From assembly GCF_002221505.1 (NCBI RefSeq), contig NZ_CP011036.1, positions 2,666,001 to 2,730,000 on the forward strand: DNA of 64,000 bases, given 5' to 3'. Below the pieces are notes generated by a model. It was given only the letters and a program-made list of their open reading frames with translations, was not told the DNA's origin and did no database searches. The DNA comes from Pseudoalteromonas nigrifaciens (GTDB lineage: Bacteria > Pseudomonadota > Gammaproteobacteria > Enterobacterales > Alteromonadaceae). Within the stretch, counting starts at the first letter, position 1, and every line of letters begins with the position of its first letter. This document shows, one piece after another, positions 55,569-64,000 of this stretch. Both the position numbers and the translations under genes were made by a program.

Positions 55569-56771
55569 TTACTTTTTAGCTAATGCTTTTATTCTGCTTG
55601 ATAGCGAGAATAAACGAATAAAGCCCTCTGCGTGTGATTGGTCGTACACATCATCTTCACCAAAGGTAGCAAACGCTTCGCTGTATAAGCTGTGTGGCGA
55701 CTGTTTTTGCACTGCGGTAACTTGGCCTTTGTATAGCTTAAGTACAACTTCACCTGTTGCATCTTTAGAAAGCGCTTCAGCACCAGCTAAAATAGAGTCT
55801 TTAAGTGGTGTAAACCAACGACCGTCATATACTAAATGTGCAAACTCGCCACCCAGTACTTCTTTCCACTTACGGCTTGCTTTATCAAGCACTAGTTCGT
55901 CAATGGCTTGCAGTGCCGCCATCATTACAGTACCACCTGGGGTTTCGTAACAACCGCGCGATTTCATACCCACTAATCGGTTTTCTACAATATCAACACG
56001 ACCAACACCATGAGGCGATGCAATATCGTTTAATTTAACTAAACAATCATAAGGTTTAAGCTGCTCACCATTTACTGCAACAACTTCACCTTCAACTACA
56101 TTTAGTGTTACTAGTTCAGCTTTATCTGGCGCTTGCTCTGGAGAGTTTGTCCAGGTCCACACTTTTTCACTTGGTTGGCACCATGGATCTTCAAGTTCGC
56201 CGCCTTCGTGCGAAATATGCCATGCGTTTGCATCACGGCTATAAATTTTTGTAGCCGATGCCGAGCATGGAATATCGCGCTCAGCTAAGTAATCTAGTAA
56301 TGACTCACGGCTTGATAAATCCCATTCACGCCATGGCGCAATTACTTGTAAATCAGGGGCAAGCGCTGCAAAACACGATTCAAAACGTACTTGGTCGTTA
56401 CCTTTACCTGTACAACCATGAGAAAGTGCATCTGCACCTACTTTACGCGCAATTTCTACCTGTGCTTTAGCAATAATTGGGCGCGCCATAGACGTACCTA
56501 ATAAATAAGTACCTTCGTAAATTGAGCCTGTTTTAAGCGTAGGATAAATGTAATCACTTACCATTTCGTCTTTTAAGTCAACTACATAACACTCAGAAGC
56601 ACCCGATGCGATAGCTTTAGCTTCTACGCCTTCAAGCTCCTCTGCACCTTGGCCAACATCGGCCACAAAGGCAATAACTTCACAGCCGTAATTTTCTTTT
56701 AACCATGGCACAATGGCCGACGTATCAAGACCACCTGAATAGGCTAAAACGACTTTTTTAAATGAACTCAT
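55569..56771 (-). CDS. argG: Argininosuccinate synthase
   Basis: ArgG joins citrulline and aspartate with ATP to make argininosuccinate. It is 400 aa. The N-type ATP pyrophosphatase loop [15 protein letters not shown] is at residues 9-23. [13 protein letters not shown] and the C-terminal tetramerising region are intact. Its ATG overlaps the argF stop by 4 nt, and argH(A) follows 49 nt later. All evidence fits the short bacterial ArgG. Confidence 0.97.
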
Positions 56772-57700
56772 AGGTGTTCCTTAACAAAATTTGGATTTAA
56801 TAATGTAACTAGCAGAGCGTTTTGCGCATGCATACGATTCTCGGCTTGTTGTATAATTTTTGACGCTGGACCGTCCATTACCTCAGAGGTAATTTCGAAC
56901 TCACGGTGTGCCGGTTGGCAATGTAACACTGTTGTTGCACCGGTTTGCTCTAATAATGCTTTATTTAATTGATAAGGCATGTATTTTTCTTTTACTAACT
57001 CAAGTGGAGTGGTGTCGCCCATTGATACCCAAGTGTCGGCGTATACTGCGTTTGCACCAACAGCAGCTTCTACTCTGTCGCTCACCATTACTGATGCACC
57101 ATTCATTGCTGCTATTTGTTCCGCTTTTTTCAGAACTTGTGAATCTGGAGAACATCCTTTAGGCGTAACGGCAACAAAGTCTGTACCTAATGTTGCAGCA
57201 AGCAACATTAATGAATGCGTTACGTTGTTGCCCTCACCTAAATAAGCTAACTTTAATTGACTCACATCGCCATGCACTTCTTGTAGTGTTAAAAAATCAG
57301 CAAGTGCTTGGCAAGGATGATATAAATCACACAAGCTATTAACTACTGGCACCGATGAATACTGCGCTAATGTGGTTAATGTACTGTGCTGATTTACGCG
57401 CGCTACAATACCATCTGCCCAGGTAGAAATATTAAGAGCAAAATCTTTTACTGACTCACGTGCACCCATCGCGCCATTTTGTTGATCTAAATACACGGCA
57501 TGGCCGCCTAAGCGATTTATACCAATATCAAACGATAAACGTGTACGTAAGCTTTGTTTTTCAAATAAAGTAACCACTGACTTACCAGCCAATACTTGGC
57601 TGTATTTTTTAGGGTTTGCTTTAATATCTTGCGCTAGCTTTAATAAGTTAAGTGCGCCTTGTTGGTCTAATTCTAAACCCGTTAAAAAATTCTCAAACAT
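56768..57700 (-). CDS. argF: Ornithine carbamoyltransferase
   Basis: ArgF makes citrulline from ornithine and carbamoyl phosphate. I chose the ATG at 57700 (310 aa, [15 protein letters not shown]), which follows the argB stop by 7 nt with AGG upstream. An earlier ATG at 57733 would overlap argB and add 11 unsupported residues. The carbamoyl-phosphate loop is SLRTR instead of the textbook STRTR, as in the ornithine transcarbamylases of related marine genera. [14 protein letters not shown] and [11 protein letters not shown] are present. Nothing points to an acetylornithine or succinylornithine enzyme. Confidence 0.93.
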
Positions 57701-57707
57701 AATAAAC

Positions 57708-58475
57708 CTATGGTGTAATTTTAGTTCCGACATGCTTGCCTTGCAGCAAAGCTGTTAAGTTTTCTGGCTTTTGCCAGCTGGAAATATACACACCGCGTCG
57801 TAAGTGTTGGGCAGCGTGAAGACTGGTCTTAACTTTGACCTCCATCCCGCCCACAATTACTCCTTCATTTATTAAAGTATCAATGTGTTTTGTATCTAGT
57901 TGATGTAAAGGCTGCTTATTTGCATCAAGCACTGCTTCAACATCGGTCATAAATATTAGTTCTGCGTTTAAGTTGTTGGTAATTGCAGCGGCGGCTTCGT
58001 CAGCATTAACGTTGTACCAAAGCCCTTGCAAGTCAAAACCAATTGAGCTGACAATTGGCATACGGCCAATTTTTAGTAAATCGTTAATAATCGAATCATC
58101 GTTACTGGTACATTTACCCACTAAACATAATGCTTTTAGTTTTTGCGTGGCAGTAACACCAGCTTCATACAAACTTAAACCAACTGGTTTATGGCCAGCA
58201 TTAATTGCCGCACTCATTAATTGTTTATTAGCACAACCTGCAAGCGCACCCACTATGTACGGCATTTGCTCTTTAGGGCTAATACGTAAACCTTGATGCT
58301 TTGCACTGGCAAAACCGGCGTCTTTAAGCCAAGTGTCTACAAGCGCGCCTCCGCCATGCACAATGACAAACTGCGCGTTGTGCTGCTCATTAAGTACTGA
58401 AAATAATGCTTTAGCCGCGTTTTCTGTATTAAGTACAGCGCCGCCAAGTTTAATTACCCAGGTTTTTTTACTCAT
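57708..58475 (-). CDS. argB: Acetylglutamate kinase
   Basis: ArgB phosphorylates N-acetylglutamate. It is 255 aa, the short enteric-type form. The amino-acid kinase motif KLGGAVL near residue 9, the VHGGGALVD loop near 39 and MTDVEAVLD are visible. There is no N-terminal arginine-sensing helix, so strong arginine feedback is not expected. It starts directly after the argC stop. Confidence 0.96.
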   Translation of the reverse strand: MSKKTWVIKLGGAVLNTENAAKALFSVLNEQHNAQFVIVHGGGALVDTWLKDAGFASAKHQGLRISPKEQMPYIVGALAGCANKQLMSAAINAGHKPVGLSLYEAGVTATQKLKALCLVGKCTSNDDSIINDLLKIGRMPIVSSIGFDLQGLWYNVNADEAAAAITNNLNAELIFMTDVEAVLDANKQPLHQLDTKHIDTLINEGVIVGGMEVKVKTSLHAAQHLRRGVYISSWQKPENLTALLQGKHVGTKITP

Positions 58476-59486
58476 TTAAAACGATCCTTTTAAGCCTGTG
58501 GTATGCGCCAATCCCATTGATAAATTAATACACTGCAATGCTTGTCCTGCAGCGCCTTTTAATAAATTATCAATGGCAGCTATAACAATTAACTGTGTGC
58601 CTTGTTGCTGCCAGCCAATATCTACATATGGCTGTTTAGCTACGCCTTTAATTGAGGGGATTTTATCGCCCAGTAAACGAATTAACGGCTCATCGGCAAG
58701 TACTTGGTACGCTTGTGTTACTTGCTCAATGGTGACATTAGGCTTTAATTGCACATAAATAGTTTCTAAAATACCACGCGGGAAATTACCTAAATGGGGG
58801 GTAAATAAAACATTGTGACCAAGGTGTTGCTCTATTTCAGGGCCATGACGATGATTAAATAAACCATAAGGGGCAAGCGACACTTCGCAAAAATGGGTAC
58901 CAATACTAGCTTTACGCCCTGCGCCGGTTACACCCGATACCGCATTAATTATAATTGTTTGCTCTGTTAATAAATCGGCCTGCTGCAAAGGCTTAAGTGC
59001 ATTAAGCGCAGCCGTAGGATAACAACCCGCTACGGCTACTAATTGCGCCGCGGCAATAGCATCGCTATTCCACTCAGCTAAACCATAAGCAGCTTGATTT
59101 AATAACTCTGGATGTTGGTGCTCAAAGCCATAATAAGTAACGTAGTCGTCATTGCTCGCAAGGCGATACCCACCAGATAAATCAAATACCTTTTTACCCA
59201 TGGCTAAAAAACGCGGCGCTAAATCTACGCTTACTTTATGATCGGTACATAAACACACGTAATCGGCGCTGTTTTCAATATCGCTAAAAGCAGATTCACT
59301 AAGAGGCAGTAAAGGCTGATCGAGTAGCCCTAAGTGTTCGGGGTATAAATCACTCAGCAATTTATTTTTATCTAAGCTACCTTGCGATACATAACAGCCA
59401 GTTAAAATTAGTTTAGGGTGCTTAGCAACTAAACTTGCTAGTTCTGCGCCGCTATAACCGCTTGCGCCAATAATCACTACATTCAT
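58476..59486 (-). CDS. argC: N-acetyl-gamma-glutamyl-phosphate reductase
   Basis: ArgC reduces N-acetylglutamyl phosphate to the semialdehyde using NADPH. It is 336 aa. The Rossmann motif IGASGYSGAEL is at 6-16, and the catalytic cysteine C155 lies in VAVAGCYPTAA. HRHGPEIEQHLG provides a further family signature. It is the first gene of the operon and is divergent from argE across a region with ARG boxes. Confidence 0.97.
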   Translation of the reverse strand: MNVVIIGASGYSGAELASLVAKHPKLILTGCYVSQGSLDKNKLLSDLYPEHLGLLDQPLLPLSESAFSDIENSADYVCLCTDHKVSVDLAPRFLAMGKKVFDLSGGYRLASNDDYVTYYGFEHQHPELLNQAAYGLAEWNSDAIAAAQLVAVAGCYPTAALNALKPLQQADLLTEQTIIINAVSGVTGAGRKASIGTHFCEVSLAPYGLFNHRHGPEIEQHLGHNVLFTPHLGNFPRGILETIYVQLKPNVTIEQVTQAYQVLADEPLIRLLGDKIPSIKGVAKQPYVDIGWQQQGTQLIVIAAIDNLLKGAAGQALQCINLSMGLAHTTGLKGSF

Positions 59487-59617
59487 TGTTTACTCGTTAT
59501 TTAAAATTAGTTACTACTTATCCATGTTGTTCGCTTAAACTAGCTCTGGGCTAATTAAGACTTTAATTAATTAATGAATGTTGATTATCGTCGTATTATT
59601 TTCATGGCGCTACTTTT

Positions 59618-59652
59618 AAAATATTTATGCTTAAAAAGTGAATTGATATTCA
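59618..59652. promoter_or_regulatory. Tandem ARG boxes in the argC-argE divergent region
   Basis: TGAATTGATATTCA (59639-59652) matches the ArgR core TGAATwwwwATTCA perfectly. A second, degenerate box at 59618-59631 is offset by exactly 21 bp, the spacing at which an ArgR hexamer binds two boxes. A third partial match, TGAATGTTGATTAT, lies at 59575-59588. ArgR itself is not in the window. Confidence 0.75.
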
Positions 59653-59709
59653 TCATAAATACTTTTATATTGTTATGCAATTAAATTGATTACTTATTTT
59701 GGATTTTTT

Positions 59710-60864
59710 ATGTCTTTGCCTTCATTTATTTCTATGTACCAACAATTAATTGCAGCGCCTTCTATTAGTGCCATTGAAGATAGCCTGTGTATGAGTAATA
59801 AAAATGTTATTGAATTACTGGCACAATGGTGTGAAAGCTTAGGCTTTAGCTGTGAAATAATTGAATTAGAAGGCGGCAAAGGTCGCTATAATTTATTAGC
59901 TAAACGCGGTAAAGGCGATGGTGGATTAATGCTCGCTGGCCATACCGATACAGTGCCATTTGACGATAGCCGCTGGAATCATAATCCATTTAAATTGACC
60001 GAGCACAACAATAAACTATATGGCTTAGGCAGTATTGATATGAAAGGCTTTTTTGCTTTTGTACTGCAAGCTATTAGTGAACTTGATGAAAAGCAGCAAA
60101 CTCAGCCCATTTTGATCTTAGCCACCGCCGATGAAGAAACAACAATGGCCGGTGCTCAACAAATTTGTAAACATCCAAATTTAAAACCGGATCGCTGTAT
60201 AATTGGCGAACCCACTGATATGACTCCAGTATTTACACATAAAGGGCATATGAGTACCGCAATTAGAGTAGTCGGACGCTCAGGCCATAGCTCAGATCCC
60301 GAACGTGGTGTTAACGCCATCGAAGTAATGCACAAAGTGATTACAAAACTACTGATCTTAAAAGAACAGTTAAAGCATAAATATTCAATAGAACACTTTG
60401 AAATACCCTATCCAACCTTAAATTTTGGTAATATTCATGGCGGCGACAACGCGAACAGAATTTGTGGTTGCTGCGAAATGCATATAGATATGCGCCCATT
60501 ACCGGGCTTAAGCGTGCAAGAACTGCAAATGTTAGTACTTGATGCAACTCACGAAATAAACCAGCAATACCCTAATGCCGTAAGCGTAATTGATTTACAC
60601 GAACCAATTCCTGCATTTACTGGTAGCACCGATAGCGCTTTGGTTAAACTAGCCGAAAAAATAGCGGGGCAAAAAGCGGTGGCAGTAAACTACTGTACAG
60701 AAGCGCCATTTATTCAACAGCTTGGTTGTGAAACCATAGTAATGGGCCCCGGCTCTATAAACCAAGCGCACCAACCTGATGAATTTTTAGCAATGGAAAA
60801 AATTAAGCCTTCACAGCAAATTATCACTAATATAATTAAAGCGAGTTGTTTTAGCTTTTCTTAA
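59710..60864 (+). CDS. argE: Acetylornithine deacetylase
   Basis: ArgE removes the acetyl group from N-acetylornithine. I chose the ATG at 59710 (384 aa, starting [18 protein letters not shown]) because it aligns with E. coli ArgE; a TTG at 59686 adds eight extra residues. M20-family metal ligands are visible in [22 protein letters not shown] and the catalytic ADEETT. Having both argE and an acetylglutamate synthase domain implies the linear, non-recycling pathway. argD is not in the window. Confidence 0.95.
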   Translation: MSLPSFISMYQQLIAAPSISAIEDSLCMSNKNVIELLAQWCESLGFSCEIIELEGGKGRYNLLAKRGKGDGGLMLAGHTDTVPFDDSRWNHNPFKLTEHNNKLYGLGSIDMKGFFAFVLQAISELDEKQQTQPILILATADEETTMAGAQQICKHPNLKPDRCIIGEPTDMTPVFTHKGHMSTAIRVVGRSGHSSDPERGVNAIEVMHKVITKLLILKEQLKHKYSIEHFEIPYPTLNFGNIHGGDNANRICGCCEMHIDMRPLPGLSVQELQMLVLDATHEINQQYPNAVSVIDLHEPIPAFTGSTDSALVKLAEKIAGQKAVAVNYCTEAPFIQQLGCETIVMGPGSINQAHQPDEFLAMEKIKPSQQIITNIIKASCFSFS

Positions 60865-60880
60865 TTGCGATTATAAAAAT

Positions 60881-60908
60881 AAAAAAGACGCTAAATAGCG
60901 TCTTTTTT
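60881..60908. terminator. Bidirectional terminator between argE and panP
   Basis: A 13-base perfect stem (AAAAAAGACGCTA against TAGCGTCTTTTTT) has a two-base loop and T runs on both strands. Confidence 0.9.
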
Positions 60909-60927
60909 ATTTAAGCTAATATTTTAA

Positions 60928-62553
60928 TTACATATACTTGCTTAAATACTTTTTAAATACCGGATCTGTTTTAGCCAACTCTTTTTGTTCTGCTAAAATT
61001 TCTTTTAAAATAACGCCTGATGTAAGTGGGTTAGCAAGTACTACCCTAAATACCACGGTGGGCTGATTATCGTATTGAGTAGGCGTTAAACGCGTACGTG
61101 ATACAAATGATCGCCCTGATTCACGTTGCCGTTTTTGCATACTTGCAGTAAAGCGATTAAGTGAGGCAAAAATATCAATCCGTGTTTGTGGATCAGCATC
61201 TGCAATTGCCTGCTTTATTTGCTTAGGCACATAACGATACGTTAATAAGCACAGCTCTGGCTCTGAGATCAGCTCAAAATCTTCATCTGCTTTAATTAAA
61301 TTAGCAAAGTAATGGGCTTTTTTAATACTACGATCGATTAGCATTTCGTAGCCTTTACGGCCAATTACACGTAAGCAAGCATGTACTAACATTGCCATAC
61401 CTGGGCGGCTGCCCTCAAGTGTATGGCTACCTAAATCTTTTGAGCCTTTACGTAAAATATACTCTGCATGATGTTCAATTGCATCGGTAGCGGTTGGATC
61501 TTTAAACAACACCAACCCAGCTCCCATAGGAACATACATTTGTTTGTGTGCATCAATGGTAATTGAGTCTGCGCGCTCAACACCTTTGAGTAAATGGCGA
61601 TGGGTATTAGATAACAAAGTTGCCCCGCCCCATGCAGCGTCAACATGAAAGTGGCAATTAATGTCTTGTGCTAAATCAGCCATCGCTTCAAGGGGATCGA
61701 TATTACCGGTTTCTGTGGTACCCGCTACTCCAATAATGGCCATTACTTTAATACCTTGCGCTTCAAGCTCTAAGGCTTTTTCGCGCATGGCATTAACATC
61801 AACTTTATTGTTTTCGCATGTTTTAATACCCACTAAGTTTTCACGACCAATTCCTAATAAATCAGCCGCTTTACCTAACGAATAATGGCCTCGCTCAGAA
61901 ATTAAAATAGCTAAGCCTTTATAGCCGTAATGCAGCATACCGGCAATTAAGCCTTGTGCGCCTATTCCCCTAAAATCGCCATCAGGTTTTAATAAGCGAT
62001 TTCGCGCAATCCATAACGCCGTAATATTGGCTACAGTACCGCCTGAGCAAAATGCACCTAATGATGTTTTTGCACTGTGCATCCATTTAGCATAAAACTC
62101 GTCTTGCTGCCCGTACGCTAAATGGTGCATCATTCCAAGCACTTGGCGCTCAAGTGGGGTAAAAGCTTTAGAGGTTTCTATTTTTACTAGGTTTTGATTT
62201 AGCCCTACCATTAGCTTTGACAGTGGTAGTAAAAAATGAGGTAAAGCTGAAGTCATATGGCCAATAAAGCTAGGCGCTGCGGTATGCACAGAGTGTGCAA
62301 CCAGCTGCTCCATTATATCTTGCGCATAAGCAGATACAAACGTTGGATCCTCTGGGATCATCGCCGACTGAAAGTCTTTTTCAATTTCGTGTAATGGTTT
62401 TTCAATTGCCGCAATGTTTTCGTTTAAAAAACCTGCTAAATTACTCGATATTTCAAGCTCTATTTTGCTTAAAGTTGAGTCTGGCGCTTCAGGTACAGTA
62501 AATATACGCTTAAGGCTTTCTTTAGAGGCGACGGCAAAACGCTTTTGATCCAT
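60928..62553 (-). CDS. panP: PLP-dependent aspartate 1-decarboxylase PanP
   Basis: PanP is predicted to make beta-alanine from aspartate for pantothenate and CoA synthesis, replacing the pyruvoyl enzyme PanD. It is 541 aa. It has the group II decarboxylase fold, with HVDAAWGG near 303-310 and the PLP lysine K337 in ITIDAHKQMYVPMGAG. The long N-terminal segment and overall sequence match the PanP group of Vibrio and Alteromonadales rather than glutamate decarboxylase. The specificity is taken from that group. It is monocistronic. Confidence 0.88.
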   Translation of the reverse strand: MDQKRFAVASKESLKRIFTVPEAPDSTLSKIELEISSNLAGFLNENIAAIEKPLHEIEKDFQSAMIPEDPTFVSAYAQDIMEQLVAHSVHTAAPSFIGHMTSALPHFLLPLSKLMVGLNQNLVKIETSKAFTPLERQVLGMMHHLAYGQQDEFYAKWMHSAKTSLGAFCSGGTVANITALWIARNRLLKPDGDFRGIGAQGLIAGMLHYGYKGLAILISERGHYSLGKAADLLGIGRENLVGIKTCENNKVDVNAMREKALELEAQGIKVMAIIGVAGTTETGNIDPLEAMADLAQDINCHFHVDAAWGGATLLSNTHRHLLKGVERADSITIDAHKQMYVPMGAGLVLFKDPTATDAIEHHAEYILRKGSKDLGSHTLEGSRPGMAMLVHACLRVIGRKGYEMLIDRSIKKAHYFANLIKADEDFELISEPELCLLTYRYVPKQIKQAIADADPQTRIDIFASLNRFTASMQKRQRESGRSFVSRTRLTPTQYDNQPTVVFRVVLANPLTSGVILKEILAEQKELAKTDPVFKKYLSKYM

Positions 62554-62580
62554 CTTAATACCTAGTGTGTGGCTAAAACG

Positions 62581-62630
62581 CCTGTTACTCTATTAAACAC
62601 ACTAAATTAAGGTGCTATTTTAGTAACAGG
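62581..62630. repeat. Inverted repeat in the panP leader
   Basis: CCTGTTACT (62581-62589) pairs with AGTAACAGG (62622-62630) across 32 bases, about 30-80 nt upstream of the panP start. On the plus strand GTTTTT follows, but no plus-strand gene precedes it. It may be an operator or leader structure. Confidence 0.4.
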
Positions 62631-62821
62631 GTTTTTAATAATTGCGCTAACTTTACTGCAATATTAAGAAAATGTCTCGCTTAAAGCCATAAAAACGCTA
62701 AATGACATGACAAATAATACTAATTTTGGCTGTTTTTTATCTTTTTAATTCAAAATCAATTAAGTCATTGGGCATTTGTTTTTTTTGCGTATAATTAATT
62801 TAACAATAAAAAGGGAATTAT

Positions 62822-64000
62822 ATGCTACAAGGAAAACTAAGAATAAATGGATTAATAAGCGCTTTTATGCTGTTTTTAATCAGTTTAATTATCTGTGTTT
62901 ATTATACTTATAGCACCATTCGCAGTGATGTAATTAACACTCTCGATAATCGTCTTATTAATGCAGCCACCAGCGTTAAATATATTTTGGGCGATGACTA
63001 TCACAGTAAAATAAATAAAACCCAAACTATTAGCTTTGCAACTTACGAAAGTAAAAGTAAGCAGCTTTCTGAGCTTGCACAAGCACTCGATATTGCTTAC
63101 GTGTATTCTATGGTGTTAATTAATGGCAAGGTTCATTTTAGCGCCTCTAGCTACACCCAAGAGGATCAAAATAGTGGCAAGGTAACCCAGTTTTTAGATT
63201 TATACCCAGAGGCAACTAAAGCTAATATTGGTGCCTTTTTATCTACTGAGCCTGTTTTTGAAATATCGAGTGATCAATGGGGCGACTTTAAAACTATTTT
63301 TATCCCGCATATTGATAAAAATGGCATTACATATTTAACTGCTGCCGATATAAGCCTTAAAACTATTAATAATAAGTTAGCGCAAAGCGCCTCAACATCG
63401 GCTGTTTTAGGCGGCTTTTTTTTAGTTATTATTATATTGTTGCTGATTATGTATAACTACGCGACTAAACGCGCTGCCATGAGAGACTCTGGTAGTGGTT
63501 TTGCTAATCATATTGCGCTTGAAAAATATTTTTTAAATACCCCTGTTCACCATATGCAAATGGCCATAATTTGGGTGAACGAAATTGAAAATATAAACCG
63601 CTTTTACGGTACTAAAGTGGGTGACAAAGTAATGAAAAAATTACTAATACACTTTAAAAAGCACAGCAATGTAAATTATCGTATTTATCGTGTAGCAACC
63701 AATAAACTGGTGTTACTAACCCCCAAAGAAACCCCATACGAAGAGCTAAGTAATTTAATCCAATCATATAATTTTAATACGCCATTTTTAACCAATCCCT
63801 TTATTTACATTACGTTATGTGCAGGTATTGCCCGAGGAAACAAGTCGTTACTGCTAAAAAATGCCCATATTGCGGCTTTACAGGCAAAACAAGGTAACCT
63901 TAGTGTTGTTAATTACTCTGAGGCTATAAATGACTCAAAGTCGCTGTATTTATATAATTTAGAAATAGCAAAAGAAGTACGTGAAGCGTTTGAGCAAAAG
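62822..64000 (+). CDS. Membrane sensor with degenerate GGDEF domain, 3' end missing
   Basis: This is a predicted c-di-GMP-related sensor, open to the window edge, with 393 codons visible. The Shine-Dalgarno AGGGAA is 6 nt before the ATG. An N-terminal helix (about 9-29) and a second helix (about 196-218) bracket a periplasmic sensing domain of about 165 residues. A GGDEF-like fold follows, recognisable by VNEIENINRFYGTKVGDKVM. The active-site GGDEF is replaced by residues around RVATNKLVLLTP, so cyclase activity is not expected. The last visible residues (LEIAKEVREAFEQK) look like the usual linker to an EAL phosphodiesterase domain, which would lie beyond the window. Confidence 0.85.
   Translation, partial: MLQGKLRINGLISAFMLFLISLIICVYYTYSTIRSDVINTLDNRLINAATSVKYILGDDYHSKINKTQTISFATYESKSKQLSELAQALDIAYVYSMVLINGKVHFSASSYTQEDQNSGKVTQFLDLYPEATKANIGAFLSTEPVFEISSDQWGDFKTIFIPHIDKNGITYLTAADISLKTINNKLAQSASTSAVLGGFFLVIIILLLIMYNYATKRAAMRDSGSGFANHIALEKYFLNTPVHHMQMAIIWVNEIENINRFYGTKVGDKVMKKLLIHFKKHSNVNYRIYRVATNKLVLLTPKETPYEELSNLIQSYNFNTPFLTNPFIYITLCAGIARGNKSLLLKNAHIAALQAKQGNLSVVNYSEAINDSKSLYLYNLEIAKEVREAFEQK

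Noticed and set aside
56768..57700. ArgF as an N-acetyl- or N-succinylornithine transcarbamylase because of SLRTR in place of STRTR
   Set aside because: SLRTR is common in ornithine transcarbamylases of related marine genera, and argE in the same cluster supplies free ornithine.
60928..62553. PanP as glutamate decarboxylase of an acid-resistance system
   Set aside because: The sequence and length fit the PanP group, and no glutamate/GABA antiporter gene is nearby.

Overview
The window is a dense, low-GC (roughly 40%) chromosomal segment of a marine gammaproteobacterium. Gene content and protein sequences point to the Alteromonadales, most likely Pseudoalteromonas. The indicators are a Na+-translocating NQR, FabV as enoyl-ACP reductase, an argininosuccinate lyase/GNAT fusion ArgH(A), PanP, and the rlmG-yajG-ppi-ampG and gspAB arrangements. 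The genus is inferred from family knowledge, not from a database search. No rRNA, tRNA, IS element, prophage or CRISPR array was seen. Almost all of it reads as core genome.

Layout: (1) 1-5.4 kb, nqrABCDEF on the minus strand, with nqrF cut by the window edge. (2) 5.7-12.1 kb, fabV, bolA and alkB (minus), then rlmG-yajG-cyclophilin-ampG (plus) and a small Xre regulator. (3) 12.5-18.2 kb, a tiny membrane protein, a 266-bp nested palindromic element, erpA, a CLC transporter, hemJ, pyrB and hemL. (4) 18.2-28.6 kb, mrcB, glnK-amtB, a two-REC GGDEF regulator, an S10 peptidase, a CYTH-CHAD protein, an SH3 envelope protein and an Lrp-type regulator. (5) 28.8-39.4 kb, putA, an HD-GYP protein, gspAB, two DUF1566 proteins and two conserved unknowns. 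(6) 39.7-51.6 kb, an RND pump pair, msrA, btuB under a cobalamin riboswitch, yajQ, vanZ-like, panE-like, thiI, a TetR regulator and coaD. (7) 51.6-53.4 kb, an unrecognised four-gene operon with three paralogous membrane proteins and a 63-aa protein. (8) 53.6-60.9 kb, argCBFGH(A) divergent from argE. (9) panP and a truncated membrane sensor with a degenerate GGDEF domain at the right edge.

Links between genes: the arg genes share a divergent control region with a tandem ARG-box pair. PutA lacks its own DNA-binding domain and faces an Lrp-family regulator across a near-consensus Lrp box. fabV has a FadR-like palindrome over its promoter. Three genes feed CoA synthesis (panE-like, coaD, panP). 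Four belong to c-di-GMP signalling (a GGDEF response regulator, HD-GYP, YajQ and the edge sensor). The best candidate for something undescribed is the triplicated membrane-protein operon at 51609-53380, followed by the palindromic element downstream of erpA.
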